Translations under genes and position numbers: made by a program | Shown: positions 1 through 5,900 of the stretch, piece by piece | How positions within the stretch are numbered: the stretch's first letter is position 1 | Layout: each line of letters starts with the position of its first letter | Assembly: GCA_019423725.1 (NCBI GenBank) | Contig: JAHZAW010000001.1 | Location: forward strand, 1 to 8,198 | Source of the DNA: Clostridiales bacterium | GTDB taxonomy: Bacteria; Bacillota; Clostridia; Lachnospirales; Anaerotignaceae | Direction: 5' to 3' | DNA: 8,198 bases | The notes under the pieces: model-generated | Database searches by the model: none | What the model saw: only the letters and a program-made list of their open reading frames with translations | What the model was told of the DNA's origin: nothing

Positions 1-1
1 A

Positions 2-253
2 ACGGCTGTGGATGGTTCTGAGTCAGAAGGAACGGGAGTAGAGCTTACCAGAAGCAGGATAAAATTCAAAGATGCCGCTGGAGTTGAGCACGAATATAAG
101 GTAGAACCCGCCGCAAGGGGATACCTCAATGATGAGGAGCTTTTCCCTGCTTCCAGAGCCTTTGATTACGCTAAGGAAGACGGAGCTACCGTAAGGGTGA
201 CATTCAGCAGCAGAGGATATGTAAACAGGATATTTGTGACACTTAAAGATTAA
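2..253 (+). CDS. C-terminal fragment of an unrecognised protein (5' end outside the window)
   Basis: The reading frame is open from the first bases of the window and ends with TAA at 251-253. A GTG at 8-10 could act as a start, but no ribosome binding site precedes it within the window and the frame continues upstream, so this is most likely the 3' end of a longer gene. About 83 residues are visible. They are acidic and rich in predicted beta strand, with alternating hydrophobic and charged residues (RIKFKDAAG, VRVTFSSRGYVNRIFVTLKD), and contain no cysteines or membrane segments. The pattern resembles small beta-rich repeat domains found at the C-terminal ends of clostridial secreted or surface proteins. 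That is only an impression, and no family is assigned. The radical SAM gene starts 13 nt after the stop, so the two are probably co-transcribed. Confidence 0.6.
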   Translation, partial: TAVDGSESEGTGVELTRSRIKFKDAAGVEHEYKVEPAARGYLNDEELFPASRAFDYAKEDGATVRVTFSSRGYVNRIFVTLKD

Positions 254-266
254 GGAATGTGATGAT

Positions 267-1139
267 ATGAGATATGAAGGAGCAGTTTACAGGCCGCCCA
301 GTGAAGCGGGCAGTCTTATAATACAGCTGACCATAGGATGTGCCAGGAACACATGCCGTTTCTGCAACATGTATAAGGCGAAAAAATTCAGGATAAGGCC
401 TTTAGAGGACGTGGTGGAAGACCTCAAGATGGCCAGGGAGTATTACAGCGGATACCGCATAAGAAGGATATTCCTTGCCGATGGTGACGCCCTCATCTGT
501 AAGACCGATGATCTTCTTTATATAATGGGAGAGGCTAACAGACTCTTCCCTGAAAATGAGAGGATAACCATGTACGGAGCGCCTAAGGACATACTCCTTA
601 AAAGCCATGAAGACCTGGTAAAACTCAGGGAAGCAGGGCTTGAGATGGTATATATGGGTGCGGAGTCAGGGGATGACGACGTACTGGAATATGTTAAAAA
701 GGGAGCGACCCATGCCGAGATAGCCGCAGCGGGCATAAAGCTCAAGGAGGCTGGCATAAAGGTATCGGTAACGCTCATATCGGGCCTTGGCGGAAGGAAA
801 TATCTTGAAAGCCATGCTGTAAACTCGGCAAAGCTCATAAGTGAGATGAAGCCGGATTATGTGGGATTCCTCACTCTGCTTTTGGAGAGCGGAGCGCCCA
901 TGTATGAGGAGCTCAGGGAAGGAAAGTTCAGTTATCTCACACCTCCCGAGGTATTTGAGGAGCTGAAACTGTTTATAAAAAATGTGGATTCAGAAGGAAC
1001 GGTATTCCGTTCAAACCACGCCTCCAACTATATATCACTTGGAGGAACATTCAACAAGGATAAGGAAACTCTGCTCAGACAGATAGATGAGGCAGAGAAG
1101 AGGAACGTTTATAAGCCGGAATACTATAGGGGCTTGTAA
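267..1139 (+). CDS. Radical SAM protein of unknown substrate (B12-independent, Elp3-type core)
   Basis: This 290-residue cytoplasmic enzyme is predicted to bind a [4Fe-4S] cluster and cleave S-adenosylmethionine reductively to start a radical reaction. Its substrate is not known. The cluster cysteines are C25, C30 and C33 in GCARNTCRFCNMYK. The usual spacing is CX3CX2C, but here it is CX4CX2C. The motif lies close to the N-terminus, as expected when no extra domain precedes the barrel. Other visible features are an early strand (IRRIFLADGDALI, about 65-77), the SAM-barrel segment GAESGDDDVLEYVKKG (131-146), a glycine-rich turn SGLGG (172-176), and a C-terminal FRSNHASNY block (247-255) that I recall as conserved in this family in clostridia and archaea. 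An AAGGA at 252-256 lies 10 nt before the ATG. The next gene begins 16 nt after the stop. Family membership is secure; the function is open. Confidence 0.9.
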   Translation: MRYEGAVYRPPSEAGSLIIQLTIGCARNTCRFCNMYKAKKFRIRPLEDVVEDLKMAREYYSGYRIRRIFLADGDALICKTDDLLYIMGEANRLFPENERITMYGAPKDILLKSHEDLVKLREAGLEMVYMGAESGDDDVLEYVKKGATHAEIAAAGIKLKEAGIKVSVTLISGLGGRKYLESHAVNSAKLISEMKPDYVGFLTLLLESGAPMYEELREGKFSYLTPPEVFEELKLFIKNVDSEGTVFRSNHASNYISLGGTFNKDKETLLRQIDEAEKRNVYKPEYYRGL

Positions 1140-1155
1140 GAAGGGGTAGTTTGAA

Positions 1156-1938
1156 ATGACATTTATCGGTTATCTTGCCGCGGCTGTAATATTTGCGGCT
1201 CTGTGGGCCATGTTTGCCACAGGGCGTAAGAGCTGGCTTGTCACGATCTTTTGGGCAGGCGTCATGTTCGTTATGTCCATTGGAGCCAAACGCGGCCTGG
1301 AGATAAACGGTCTTTGTCTGCTCATAGCCCTGGGAGAGACTGCTTTAAGCATCAGGGCTGTCTATGGCGTCATAATATGGAATCAGAATTTTAAGGATAA
1401 GGGCGCTGTACTCCCCATAGTAATATATATAATAACCCTCATACTGGTGAGCTACACTGTCATACAGATACAGAAAACAGGCTATGTACCGGATGTCATG
1501 GGAGTTAAGGGCGAGATAGGGAACATGAGGAAGCTGGTCAATTTCATCCTGCTGGCTGCCATTTCCATACCGCCGGCCTACATAGGGCTTTTGAGATTTG
1601 AGAGATTTTTCTCCAATGAGACCAGCCTTACGCTGCTCAACTGCAAGTTTTATACCAGCAGTCTTGTGGGCGGCAAGGTGTTCAAGGGCTACTATATGTA
1701 TGGCATAAATAATGGTGTGAAGCACTATTTCAGGATAACCAAGAGGGCATACTTCATGCTCAGGTTTGAGGACAGGGTGGTCCTGAATATGAGAAAGGAT
1801 CTGAGGGGCAATCTGTTTGCGGTGAAAAACCCCTGCCCGCAGAACCTTTCAAATGTTGCCAGAAGGGACATAAGGCTGGCAAAAAACATAGCCATTTCGG
1901 CGGTGGTATACATCGTGATAATGGTGATAATACTTTGA
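1156..1938 (+). CDS. Polytopic membrane protein of unknown function
   Basis: This 260-residue protein was not recognised. Hydrophobic segments suggest six membrane spans at about residues 3-21, 27-44, 52-72, 84-104, 127-147 and 243-260. A hydrophilic region of about 95 residues (148-242) separates the fifth span from the sixth. It is basic (many Arg and Lys) and alternates aromatic and charged residues, which suggests a beta-rich domain, probably cytoplasmic by the positive-inside rule. The protein ends almost immediately after the last span (VVYIVIMVIIL), a tail-anchored style of ending. There is no clear transporter, kinase or protease motif. An AGAAGGGG stretch at 1139-1146 serves as ribosome binding site 9 nt before the ATG. 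The gene follows the radical SAM gene by 16 nt and precedes a strong terminator, so it is the last gene of that operon. A functional link with the radical SAM enzyme is only inferred from position. Confidence 0.75.
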   Translation: MTFIGYLAAAVIFAALWAMFATGRKSWLVTIFWAGVMFVMSIGAKRGLEINGLCLLIALGETALSIRAVYGVIIWNQNFKDKGAVLPIVIYIITLILVSYTVIQIQKTGYVPDVMGVKGEIGNMRKLVNFILLAAISIPPAYIGLLRFERFFSNETSLTLLNCKFYTSSLVGGKVFKGYYMYGINNGVKHYFRITKRAYFMLRFEDRVVLNMRKDLRGNLFAVKNPCPQNLSNVARRDIRLAKNIAISAVVYIVIMVIIL

Positions 1939-1940
1939 TA

Positions 1941-1966
1941 AGGATAAAAGGATAAAAAGATAAAAA
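1941..1966 (+). repeat. Short A-rich tandem repeat before the terminator
   Basis: Three imperfect units follow each other: AGGATAAA, AGGATAAAA and AGATAAAAA. They lie between the stop codon at 1938 and the terminator stem, and the last unit supplies the A-rich 5' side of the hairpin. This is probably slippage-prone sequence with no known role. Confidence 0.5.
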
Positions 1967-1992
1967 GGAAGACCTTTGGTCTTCCTTTTTTT
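1962..1992 (+). terminator. Intrinsic terminator of the radical SAM / membrane protein operon
   Basis: GGAAGACC (1967-1974) and GGTCTTCC (1978-1985) form a perfect 8-bp stem with a TTT loop. The stem is extended by A5/T5 pairing and ends in a run of seven T residues (1986-1992). The A and T tracts flank the hairpin on both sides, so it could in principle work on either strand. It lies 23 nt after the stop codon of the membrane protein gene. Confidence 0.9.
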
Positions 1993-2070
1993 ATGCCCGG
2001 GAGAGCAGGTAAGGGAGGTATTTTCCTGAGACGGACGCCTGCATAAAAGGACTTATGGGGACAGCTGTGG

Positions 2071-2078
2071 CATATAAT
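2071..2078 (+). promoter_or_regulatory. Possible spoIID promoter -10 element (sigma-E-like or sigma-A-like)
   Basis: CATATAAT lies just upstream of the spoIID ribosome binding site. It contains a perfect TATAAT hexamer and also resembles the CATACAnT -10 element read by the mother-cell factor sigma-E, which controls spoIID in Bacillus and Clostridium. No good TTGACA is found about 17 bp upstream, which favours the sigma-E reading. The start of transcription would be near 2085, giving a very short leader that barely includes the GGAGG. This is a weak call. Confidence 0.35.
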
Positions 2079-2098
2079 CCATAATGGAGGATATGCCT

Positions 2099-3067
2099 AT
2101 GAAAACATTTATAAGGAAATTGAGAAAATATATAGTTTTGTCCCAGATATATGTGCTGCTGTGCATCATAGCCGTACCGCTGGCGGCGTCCAAGTTTTCC
2201 CTGCCGGCCATAATAACAAAAAGGATAGAGGGGAACACTAAGGAAGAAGGAGCCGGAGAGAGCCAGGAAACCCGGCTGACAGTGGGCGGAGCGGACATGG
2301 AGGAGTACATAAAGGGTGTAGTGGCGGCGGAGATGCCCGCATCCTTCCCCGAGGAGGCTCTGAAGGCACAGGCGGTGGCATCCAGGACATATGCTGTCAG
2401 GGCTGTGGAGAACGCGGATTTTGAGCTGGCGCCGGCAGATATAGGACAGGCGTATGTGACCGTGGATGAGATGAAGAAAAACTGGGGAGACAACTTTGAT
2501 GCCTATTATGCTAAAATATGCGAGGCCGTGGACTCCACCAGGGATGAGATAATGGTATACGAAGGGGAGCCCATACTGGCTGTATTCCATTCCACCAGTG
2601 CGGGGGAGACGGAGACAGCGGGGAACATTTGGAGCTATGACCTGCCCTATCTTGAGAGCACCGACAGCGTGGGGGACACATACGCACCCAATTATGAAAC
2701 AACGGTGGAAATATCCTGCGGGGAGATAATAGAGAAGCTAAAGGCATTGTATCCGGATTTCCAGGCGGACGAAGGCTCTCTTTTTGGGAGCATAAAGATA
2801 AACGCCCGGAGCGAAGCGGGATATATAACGGACATCACCGTGGGTAACATGGATTTTACGGGAAAGCAGATAAGGGAGGCCTTGGGGCTTAGGAGCACGA
2901 ATTTCACCATTGAGGATAAGGGAGGGGCCATAGCCTTTACGACCAAGGGATATGGCCACGGAGCTGGCATGAGCCAGTACGGGGCAAAGTATATGGCCGA
3001 GAATGGTTCGGACTATAAGGACATACTGAATCATTATTATTCAGGGATAAATATAGAAAAAATGTAA
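2099..3067 (+). CDS. spoIID: Stage II sporulation protein D (SpoIID), peptidoglycan lytic transglycosylase
   Basis: SpoIID cuts glycan strands of septal peptidoglycan during engulfment of the forespore. It works in the mother-cell membrane with SpoIIM and SpoIIP. The protein has 322 residues from the preferred start. An N-terminal signal anchor (about 10-32, rich in I, V, L) follows a basic MKTFIRKLRK. The catalytic-domain signature VVAAEMPASFPEEALKAQAV begins near residue 74; its Glu (E78 here) corresponds to the essential Glu of the B. subtilis enzyme. HSTSAGETE and the C-terminal GYGHGAGMSQYGA (284-296) are also typical. The HSTSAG segment has no cysteine next to the His, so the zinc site described for C. 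difficile SpoIID looks absent, as in Bacillus. GGAGG at 2086-2090 lies 8 nt before ATG 2099; ATG 2084 and ATG 2093 are badly placed relative to it. The gene appears monocistronic. No clear terminator follows. Confidence 0.95.
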   Translation: MKTFIRKLRKYIVLSQIYVLLCIIAVPLAASKFSLPAIITKRIEGNTKEEGAGESQETRLTVGGADMEEYIKGVVAAEMPASFPEEALKAQAVASRTYAVRAVENADFELAPADIGQAYVTVDEMKKNWGDNFDAYYAKICEAVDSTRDEIMVYEGEPILAVFHSTSAGETETAGNIWSYDLPYLESTDSVGDTYAPNYETTVEISCGEIIEKLKALYPDFQADEGSLFGSIKINARSEAGYITDITVGNMDFTGKQIREALGLRSTNFTIEDKGGAIAFTTKGYGHGAGMSQYGAKYMAENGSDYKDILNHYYSGINIEKM

Positions 3068-3088
3068 ATTTCATTAAAATTTGAAAAC

Positions 3089-3109
3089 AATCTTGACAGT
3101 GTAAAGATT
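3089..3109 (+). promoter_or_regulatory. Operator 1, probable TetR autoregulatory site
   Basis: This is an imperfect palindrome centred on base 3099. The outer arms AATCTT (3089-3094) and AAGATT (3104-3109) are perfect inverted repeats, and the inner ACA (3096-3098) and TGT (3100-3102) also pair. It covers the -35 box. Of its 21 bases, 18 match operator 2, including the 11-base block GTGTAAAGATT. A core of ACAnTGT with outer arms is typical of TetR-family sites. Confidence 0.75.
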
Positions 3110-3120
3110 TTTGTTATACT
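3093..3120 (+). promoter_or_regulatory. Promoter of the tetR-flavoprotein operon
   Basis: A consensus -35 TTGACA (3093-3098) and a -10 TATACT (3115-3120) are separated by 16 bp. Transcription should start near 3127. The -35 box and spacer lie within the first palindromic operator, and the start point lies within the second, as expected for a promoter blocked by its own repressor. Confidence 0.88.
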
Positions 3121-3141
3121 GATCTTAACGGTGTAAAGATT
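3121..3141 (+). promoter_or_regulatory. Operator 2, probable TetR autoregulatory site
   Basis: This second copy of the operator is centred on base 3131, 32 bp (about three helical turns) downstream of the first. The arms ATCTT (3122-3126) and AAGAT (3136-3140) pair perfectly; the interior is less symmetric than in operator 1. It covers the expected transcription start and abuts the GGAGG of the regulator gene, so a bound repressor here would block initiation or early elongation. Confidence 0.72.
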
Positions 3142-3152
3142 GGAGGGTCAGC

Positions 3153-3725
3153 ATGGGAGACACATATCATCATGGCAATTTAAAGGAGCAGCTGATACTT
3201 GCGGGCATGGAAATAATCACGAATGAGGGAGTGGGAGCCCTGTCCATAAGGAAGGCAGCGGAGAGATGTTCTGTGAGCCACGCCGCACCCTACAGCCATT
3301 TTAAAAACAAAGATGAATATTTAAGGAAAATAAACGAATTTGCCGGGGAGAGGTTTGCCGAGGCTTTGGAGGAATCTCTGAAGTATGACAAAGGAGACAT
3401 GGTGGAGATGGCCAAGGCCTATGTAAGATTTTTCACGGAAAACCCCATGTTTTATGATTTTTATATGAAGTATGCGGATTTTGACATCGACATCGGAGAG
3501 ACTGAGCTGAAATGCCGTAATTCCAGGGCCTTTGACATATTTAAGAGATCCGCTGACGAATACTTGTCAAGACTTGGGGTGCCGGAGGAAAAGAGGGCGC
3601 TCAATACCATCAAAATGTGGACCGTTGTGCAGGGTATAACCATGCTGGCGGTGATGCCCGGTGTAAAATGTGATACTGACTGGGAAGAATATACGGAAAA
3701 GATACTGAAGGAGGCTGTCCTATGA
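3153..3725 (+). CDS. TetR/AcrR-family transcriptional regulator (WHG-type C-terminal domain)
   Basis: This 190-residue dimeric DNA-binding protein is predicted to repress its own operon until a ligand binds. The N-terminus has the YHHGNL opening (5-10) seen in TetR proteins of the WHG subgroup. A helix-turn-helix follows (about 30-50: LSIRKAAERCSVSHAAPYSHFKNK), which matches the subgroup pattern SHAAPYxHFxxK almost exactly. The C-terminal ligand-binding domain holds W156 and QG (160-161) in MWTVVQG, where the subgroup usually has WxxxHG. The length is normal. GGAGG at 3142-3146 is a strong ribosome binding site. The stop overlaps the next start by 4 nt (ATGA at 3722-3725), so the downstream flavoprotein is translationally coupled. 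Two matching palindromes in the promoter strongly suggest autoregulation. The inducer is unknown; an aromatic or quinone-like compound would fit the redox genes, but this is inference. Confidence 0.9.
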   Translation: MGDTYHHGNLKEQLILAGMEIITNEGVGALSIRKAAERCSVSHAAPYSHFKNKDEYLRKINEFAGERFAEALEESLKYDKGDMVEMAKAYVRFFTENPMFYDFYMKYADFDIDIGETELKCRNSRAFDIFKRSADEYLSRLGVPEEKRALNTIKMWTVVQGITMLAVMPGVKCDTDWEEYTEKILKEAVL

Positions 3726-4216
3726 CACTTGTGATACACGATATGGATGAAAATACCGCCAAAGCCTTTGATTTCAAGGATGCGGAGGTCATAAGAGACA
3801 ATGGAAAAATAAGACACTGTATAGGCTGTTTTGGCTGCTGGACGAGGACGCCGGGAAAATGCGTCATAAAGGATGGGTTTGAGAACATGGGAAAGACCCT
3901 TTCCCAGTGTGACAGGCTCATAATCATAAGCAGGAACTGCTTTGGGGGATACAGTCCCTTTGTGAAAAATGTATTTGACAGGAGCATTTCCTATGTGCTG
4001 CCTGATTTTGAAATAAGAAACGGCGAGATGCACCATAAAAGAAGATATGACAATGTGCTCAAAATGGAGCTGTATATGTATGGCAGCATGACCGATACTG
4101 AAAAGGAGACAGCAAAAAATATAATCGCAGCCCATGCTGAAAATTTTGACGGCAGGGTAGTAAAGACGGTATTTAAGGAAAAGGCCGAGGATCTGAGAGG
4201 TGAGATAATATGCTGA
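3722..4216 (+). CDS. Iron-sulfur-flavoprotein-like, flavodoxin-fold protein lacking the FMN phosphate loop
   Basis: This 164-residue protein belongs to the flavodoxin / NADPH-dependent FMN reductase superfamily. Four cysteines, C33, C36, C39 and C47 (CIGCFGCW then GKC), form CX2CX2CX7C. This is close to the compact motif that binds a [4Fe-4S] cluster in archaeal iron-sulfur flavoprotein (Isf). A second family segment, ISRNCFGGYSPFVKNVFDRS (69-88), corresponds to the flavin-contacting loop and following helix with its DRS ending. The N-terminus is unusual. The first strand (TLVIHD) is followed by MDENTAKAF instead of the normal GSPRxxS phosphate-binding loop, and the protein is shorter than typical family members. 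An AAGGAGG at 3708-3714 sits 7 nt before the ATG, so the short N-terminus looks genuine. The stop overlaps the next start by 7 nt. It may bind FMN only weakly, or act with the next gene product. Confidence 0.8.
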   Translation: MTLVIHDMDENTAKAFDFKDAEVIRDNGKIRHCIGCFGCWTRTPGKCVIKDGFENMGKTLSQCDRLIIISRNCFGGYSPFVKNVFDRSISYVLPDFEIRNGEMHHKRRYDNVLKMELYMYGSMTDTEKETAKNIIAAHAENFDGRVVKTVFKEKAEDLRGEIIC

Positions 4217-4821
4217 CAGTACTTGTGAACGGAAGCCCCAAGGGCGGAAAAAGTGCCAGCGGCTGTGTGCTGGATGAGATAAAGAAGCAGATGCCTAAAG
4301 ATGTGGACATCAAGGAGATAAACGTCAAAAAGGGAAAAGTGACCGATGAGGAAATGGCTTTGCTCAAGGAAGCTGACAGCATTATGATCGCCTTTCCCCT
4401 CTATGTGGACGGAGTGCCTTCCCACCTGCTCAGATGCATGGAGCAGATAAGGGACATAAAGGCCGGAGTATATGCCATCTGCAACTGTGGATTTTATGAG
4501 GCTGTACAGAACAGACATGCCCTTAAAATAATGGAAAACTGGTGTGCAGCAAACGGCCTCAAATGGAAAAGGGGCATGGGCATCGGAGGCGGCGGAGCCC
4601 TGGGAATGATACTCCCCTCATCAAATATGATGCTCAAGAAAAAAGTAGTAAAGGCCCTGGGAAAAATGGCTGAAAATGCCGCCAGCGGCAAGGGCGGAGA
4701 AAATATATATGTATCCATAGGACTGCCCCGTCCCATGTATAAGATGGCCGCTGAAATGAACTGGAGGAAGGACCTTAGAAAAAACGGCCTTAAAACCAGT
4801 GACCTGACAAGAAGGATGTAG
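4210..4821 (+). CDS. NAD(P)H-dependent FMN reductase-like flavoprotein
   Basis: This 203-residue flavodoxin-fold protein is predicted to bind FMN and carry out two-electron reduction of a small molecule or a partner protein. The phosphate-binding loop is clear at the N-terminus (VNGSPKGGKSASG, 6-18), straight after the first strand. The second flavin loop is AFPLYVDGVPSHLLRCMEQI (61-80), close to the usual APVYxxxxPxxLKxxxDR. A glycine-rich GIGGGGALG (124-132) and a C-terminal basic tail (NWRKDLRKNGLKTSDLTRRM) follow. The cysteine cluster of the preceding gene is absent; the region between the second strand and the second loop is short. It starts inside the preceding gene (7-nt overlap), with AGAGG at 4196-4200 as a plausible ribosome binding site 9 nt upstream. 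It is the last gene of the operon. The substrate is unknown. Confidence 0.85.
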   Translation: MLTVLVNGSPKGGKSASGCVLDEIKKQMPKDVDIKEINVKKGKVTDEEMALLKEADSIMIAFPLYVDGVPSHLLRCMEQIRDIKAGVYAICNCGFYEAVQNRHALKIMENWCAANGLKWKRGMGIGGGGALGMILPSSNMMLKKKVVKALGKMAENAASGKGGENIYVSIGLPRPMYKMAAEMNWRKDLRKNGLKTSDLTRRM

Positions 4822-4842
4822 AGATCAAGACAGAAAAAATAT

Positions 4843-4867
4843 AGCCCCGGCTGTGCCGGGGCTTTTT
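4843..4867 (+). terminator. Intrinsic terminator of the tetR-flavoprotein operon
   Basis: AGCCCCGGC (4843-4851) and GCCGGGGCT (4855-4863) form a perfect 9-bp GC-rich stem with a TGT loop, followed by a T run (4863-4867). An A run precedes it (4834-4839), so limited activity on the opposite strand is possible. It lies 21 nt after the last stop codon of the operon. Confidence 0.93.
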
Positions 4868-4879
4868 GTATTCAGATGG

Positions 4880-5067
4880 ATGGCAGAGCAGGAGGGCTCA
4901 GGGGAGCAGAGTATTTGTCAGCAGAAGCCAGCTGCCCAGCATCTAGGTGTATCCATAACTATCTATTTAATGATTTCCCATAAGCCCTTTGGTGCAGCTC
5001 AACCTGTCCTCAAATATAATGTGGCCACTTATTTACAGGCGGCAGCTTCTGTCTGCCAGTCTGCCAT
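4880..5067. repeat. Intergenic segment with nested inverted repeats; possible small mobile repeat or structured RNA
   Basis: The gap between the two convergent operons (about 4868-5109) has no gene I can support. Most of it is bounded by an 8-bp perfect inverted repeat, ATGGCAGA (4880-4887) and TCTGCCAT (5060-5067). Inside it lies a second inverted pair: CAGAAG with CTGCC (4922-4936, with a 4-base bulge) against GGCAGCTTCTG (5041-5051). GTCTGCCA occurs twice in tandem at 5051-5066. Just outside, CTAAGG (5071-5076) and CCTTAG (5081-5086) make a further perfect hairpin. By eye the base usage lacks the purine-rich bias of the neighbouring genes. No target-site duplication is obvious. It could be a miniature element, a structured RNA or a decayed sequence. 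Confidence 0.4.
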
Positions 5068-5109
5068 AAACTAAGGCCGCCCTTAGGAGCCCGCCTAAAC
5101 ACCACAAAT

Positions 5110-5160
5110 AAACAGCCCCGAAGACAGAGCCTATAAAGGCCTGATGCTCCGGGGCTGTTT
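5110..5160 (-). terminator. thiE: Long-loop terminator of the thiM-thiE operon (possibly bidirectional)
   Basis: AAACAGCCCCG (5110-5120) and CGGGGCTGTTT (5150-5160) form a perfect 11-bp stem. The loop of 29 bases contains a smaller hairpin, GCCT (5129-5132) with AGGC (5137-5140). On the - strand it begins 18 nt after the thiE stop and runs into TGTTTATTTG; on the + strand it ends in GTTTTATG. It therefore ends thi transcription and could also block read-through from the flavoprotein operon. Confidence 0.8.
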
Positions 5161-5178
5161 TATGATATTTGATAGGTT

Positions 5179-5883
5179 TTATTTCACACTGTATTTTCTC
5201 CAGGCTTCTGCCAGCTTAAAAGCCTCCCCGCGGGGATCATCGGCTCCGGCTATGGCCGAAACTACGAAAAATCCGTCCACACCGGTCTTGGCCAGTTCGG
5301 GGATATCCTTTAAGGTGACGCCTCCGCCAACTACCACGGGTATGGGGCTCAGTTCCGCCAGTTTTTTAAGGTCTTCAAAACTGCGGGTAAGTATTTTTCC
5401 ATCGATGTCCATTCCACAGTCAGTCTTAGTTATGGAAGGATGGAGGGGGCCTGCGCCAAAGTAGTCTACCTGGCTCACATCGGCGGTCTTTATGTATTCA
5501 AAAAGCTCATGGGCCCTGGCTGAAAGTCCAACGATGGAATCTTCACCCAGATATTCACGGCATACGGAAACGGGTATGTCCGTCTGTCCCACATGTATGC
5601 CGTCCACCTTTATGCCCATTTTCCTTGCGGCCAGCACCACATCCAGTCTGTCGTCCACCACAAGGGCAACGGAATCGGATTTTCCGGCTGCCGCTATGAC
5701 ATCGGCCGCATCCCTGGTAAGTTCTATCATTTCAAGGGCTGAGGCTTCCTTGGAACGGATCTGTATGCAGGTGAATCCGGCATCGACCACATCCTTTAAA
5801 ATATCCTTTACGGGACGGCCCTTGGTGTTTTCGGGTCCGACTACGAAGTATGCTGAAATGTCAAGTCCTTTTCTTATATACAT
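5179..5883 (-). CDS. thiE: Thiamin phosphate synthase (ThiE)
   Basis: ThiE joins hydroxymethylpyrimidine diphosphate with thiazole phosphate to give thiamin phosphate and pyrophosphate in the cytoplasm. It is a TIM-barrel enzyme; this copy has 234 residues, slightly longer than typical. Family motifs in order are QIRSK (41-45), VVDDRLD (75-81), HVGQTDIP (97-104), GLSARAH (119-125), GAGPLHPSITKTD (143-155), VVGGGVTLKDI (184-194) and VVSAI (207-211). These supply the phosphate, metal and pyrimidine contacts. The first strand reads YFVVGPENTKGRP (12-24) where most ThiE proteins have LYLVTD, and GPLHPSITK replaces the more common GPxFPTxTK, so this is a divergent branch. AGGAGGG (- strand, 5896-5890) lies 6 nt before the ATG. 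It begins 17 nt after thiM ends and is co-transcribed with it under the TPP riboswitch. Confidence 0.95.
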   Translation of the reverse strand: MYIRKGLDISAYFVVGPENTKGRPVKDILKDVVDAGFTCIQIRSKEASALEMIELTRDAADVIAAAGKSDSVALVVDDRLDVVLAARKMGIKVDGIHVGQTDIPVSVCREYLGEDSIVGLSARAHELFEYIKTADVSQVDYFGAGPLHPSITKTDCGMDIDGKILTRSFEDLKKLAELSPIPVVVGGGVTLKDIPELAKTGVDGFFVVSAIAGADDPRGEAFKLAEAWRKYSVK

Positions 5884-5900
5884 ATTTATCCCTCCTGATC

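Noticed and set aside
1991..2590. Long antisense reading frame over spoIID
   Set aside because: It is a shadow of spoIID codon usage. It has no ribosome binding site of note and yields a Cys-, Tyr- and His-rich translation with no family character.
3060..3090. Possible terminator after spoIID
   Set aside because: Only short AAATTT self-complementary stretches are present. There is no GC stem or T run, so no terminator is called.
3461..4135. Antisense frame spanning tetR and the first flavoprotein gene
   Set aside because: It crosses two well-supported genes joined by translational coupling and has no recognisable domain.
4853..5074. Possible small + strand gene of 73 codons after the flavoprotein operon
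   Set aside because: It begins with GTG inside the terminator hairpin, has no ribosome binding site, and its composition and low-complexity translation do not look like the neighbouring proteins.
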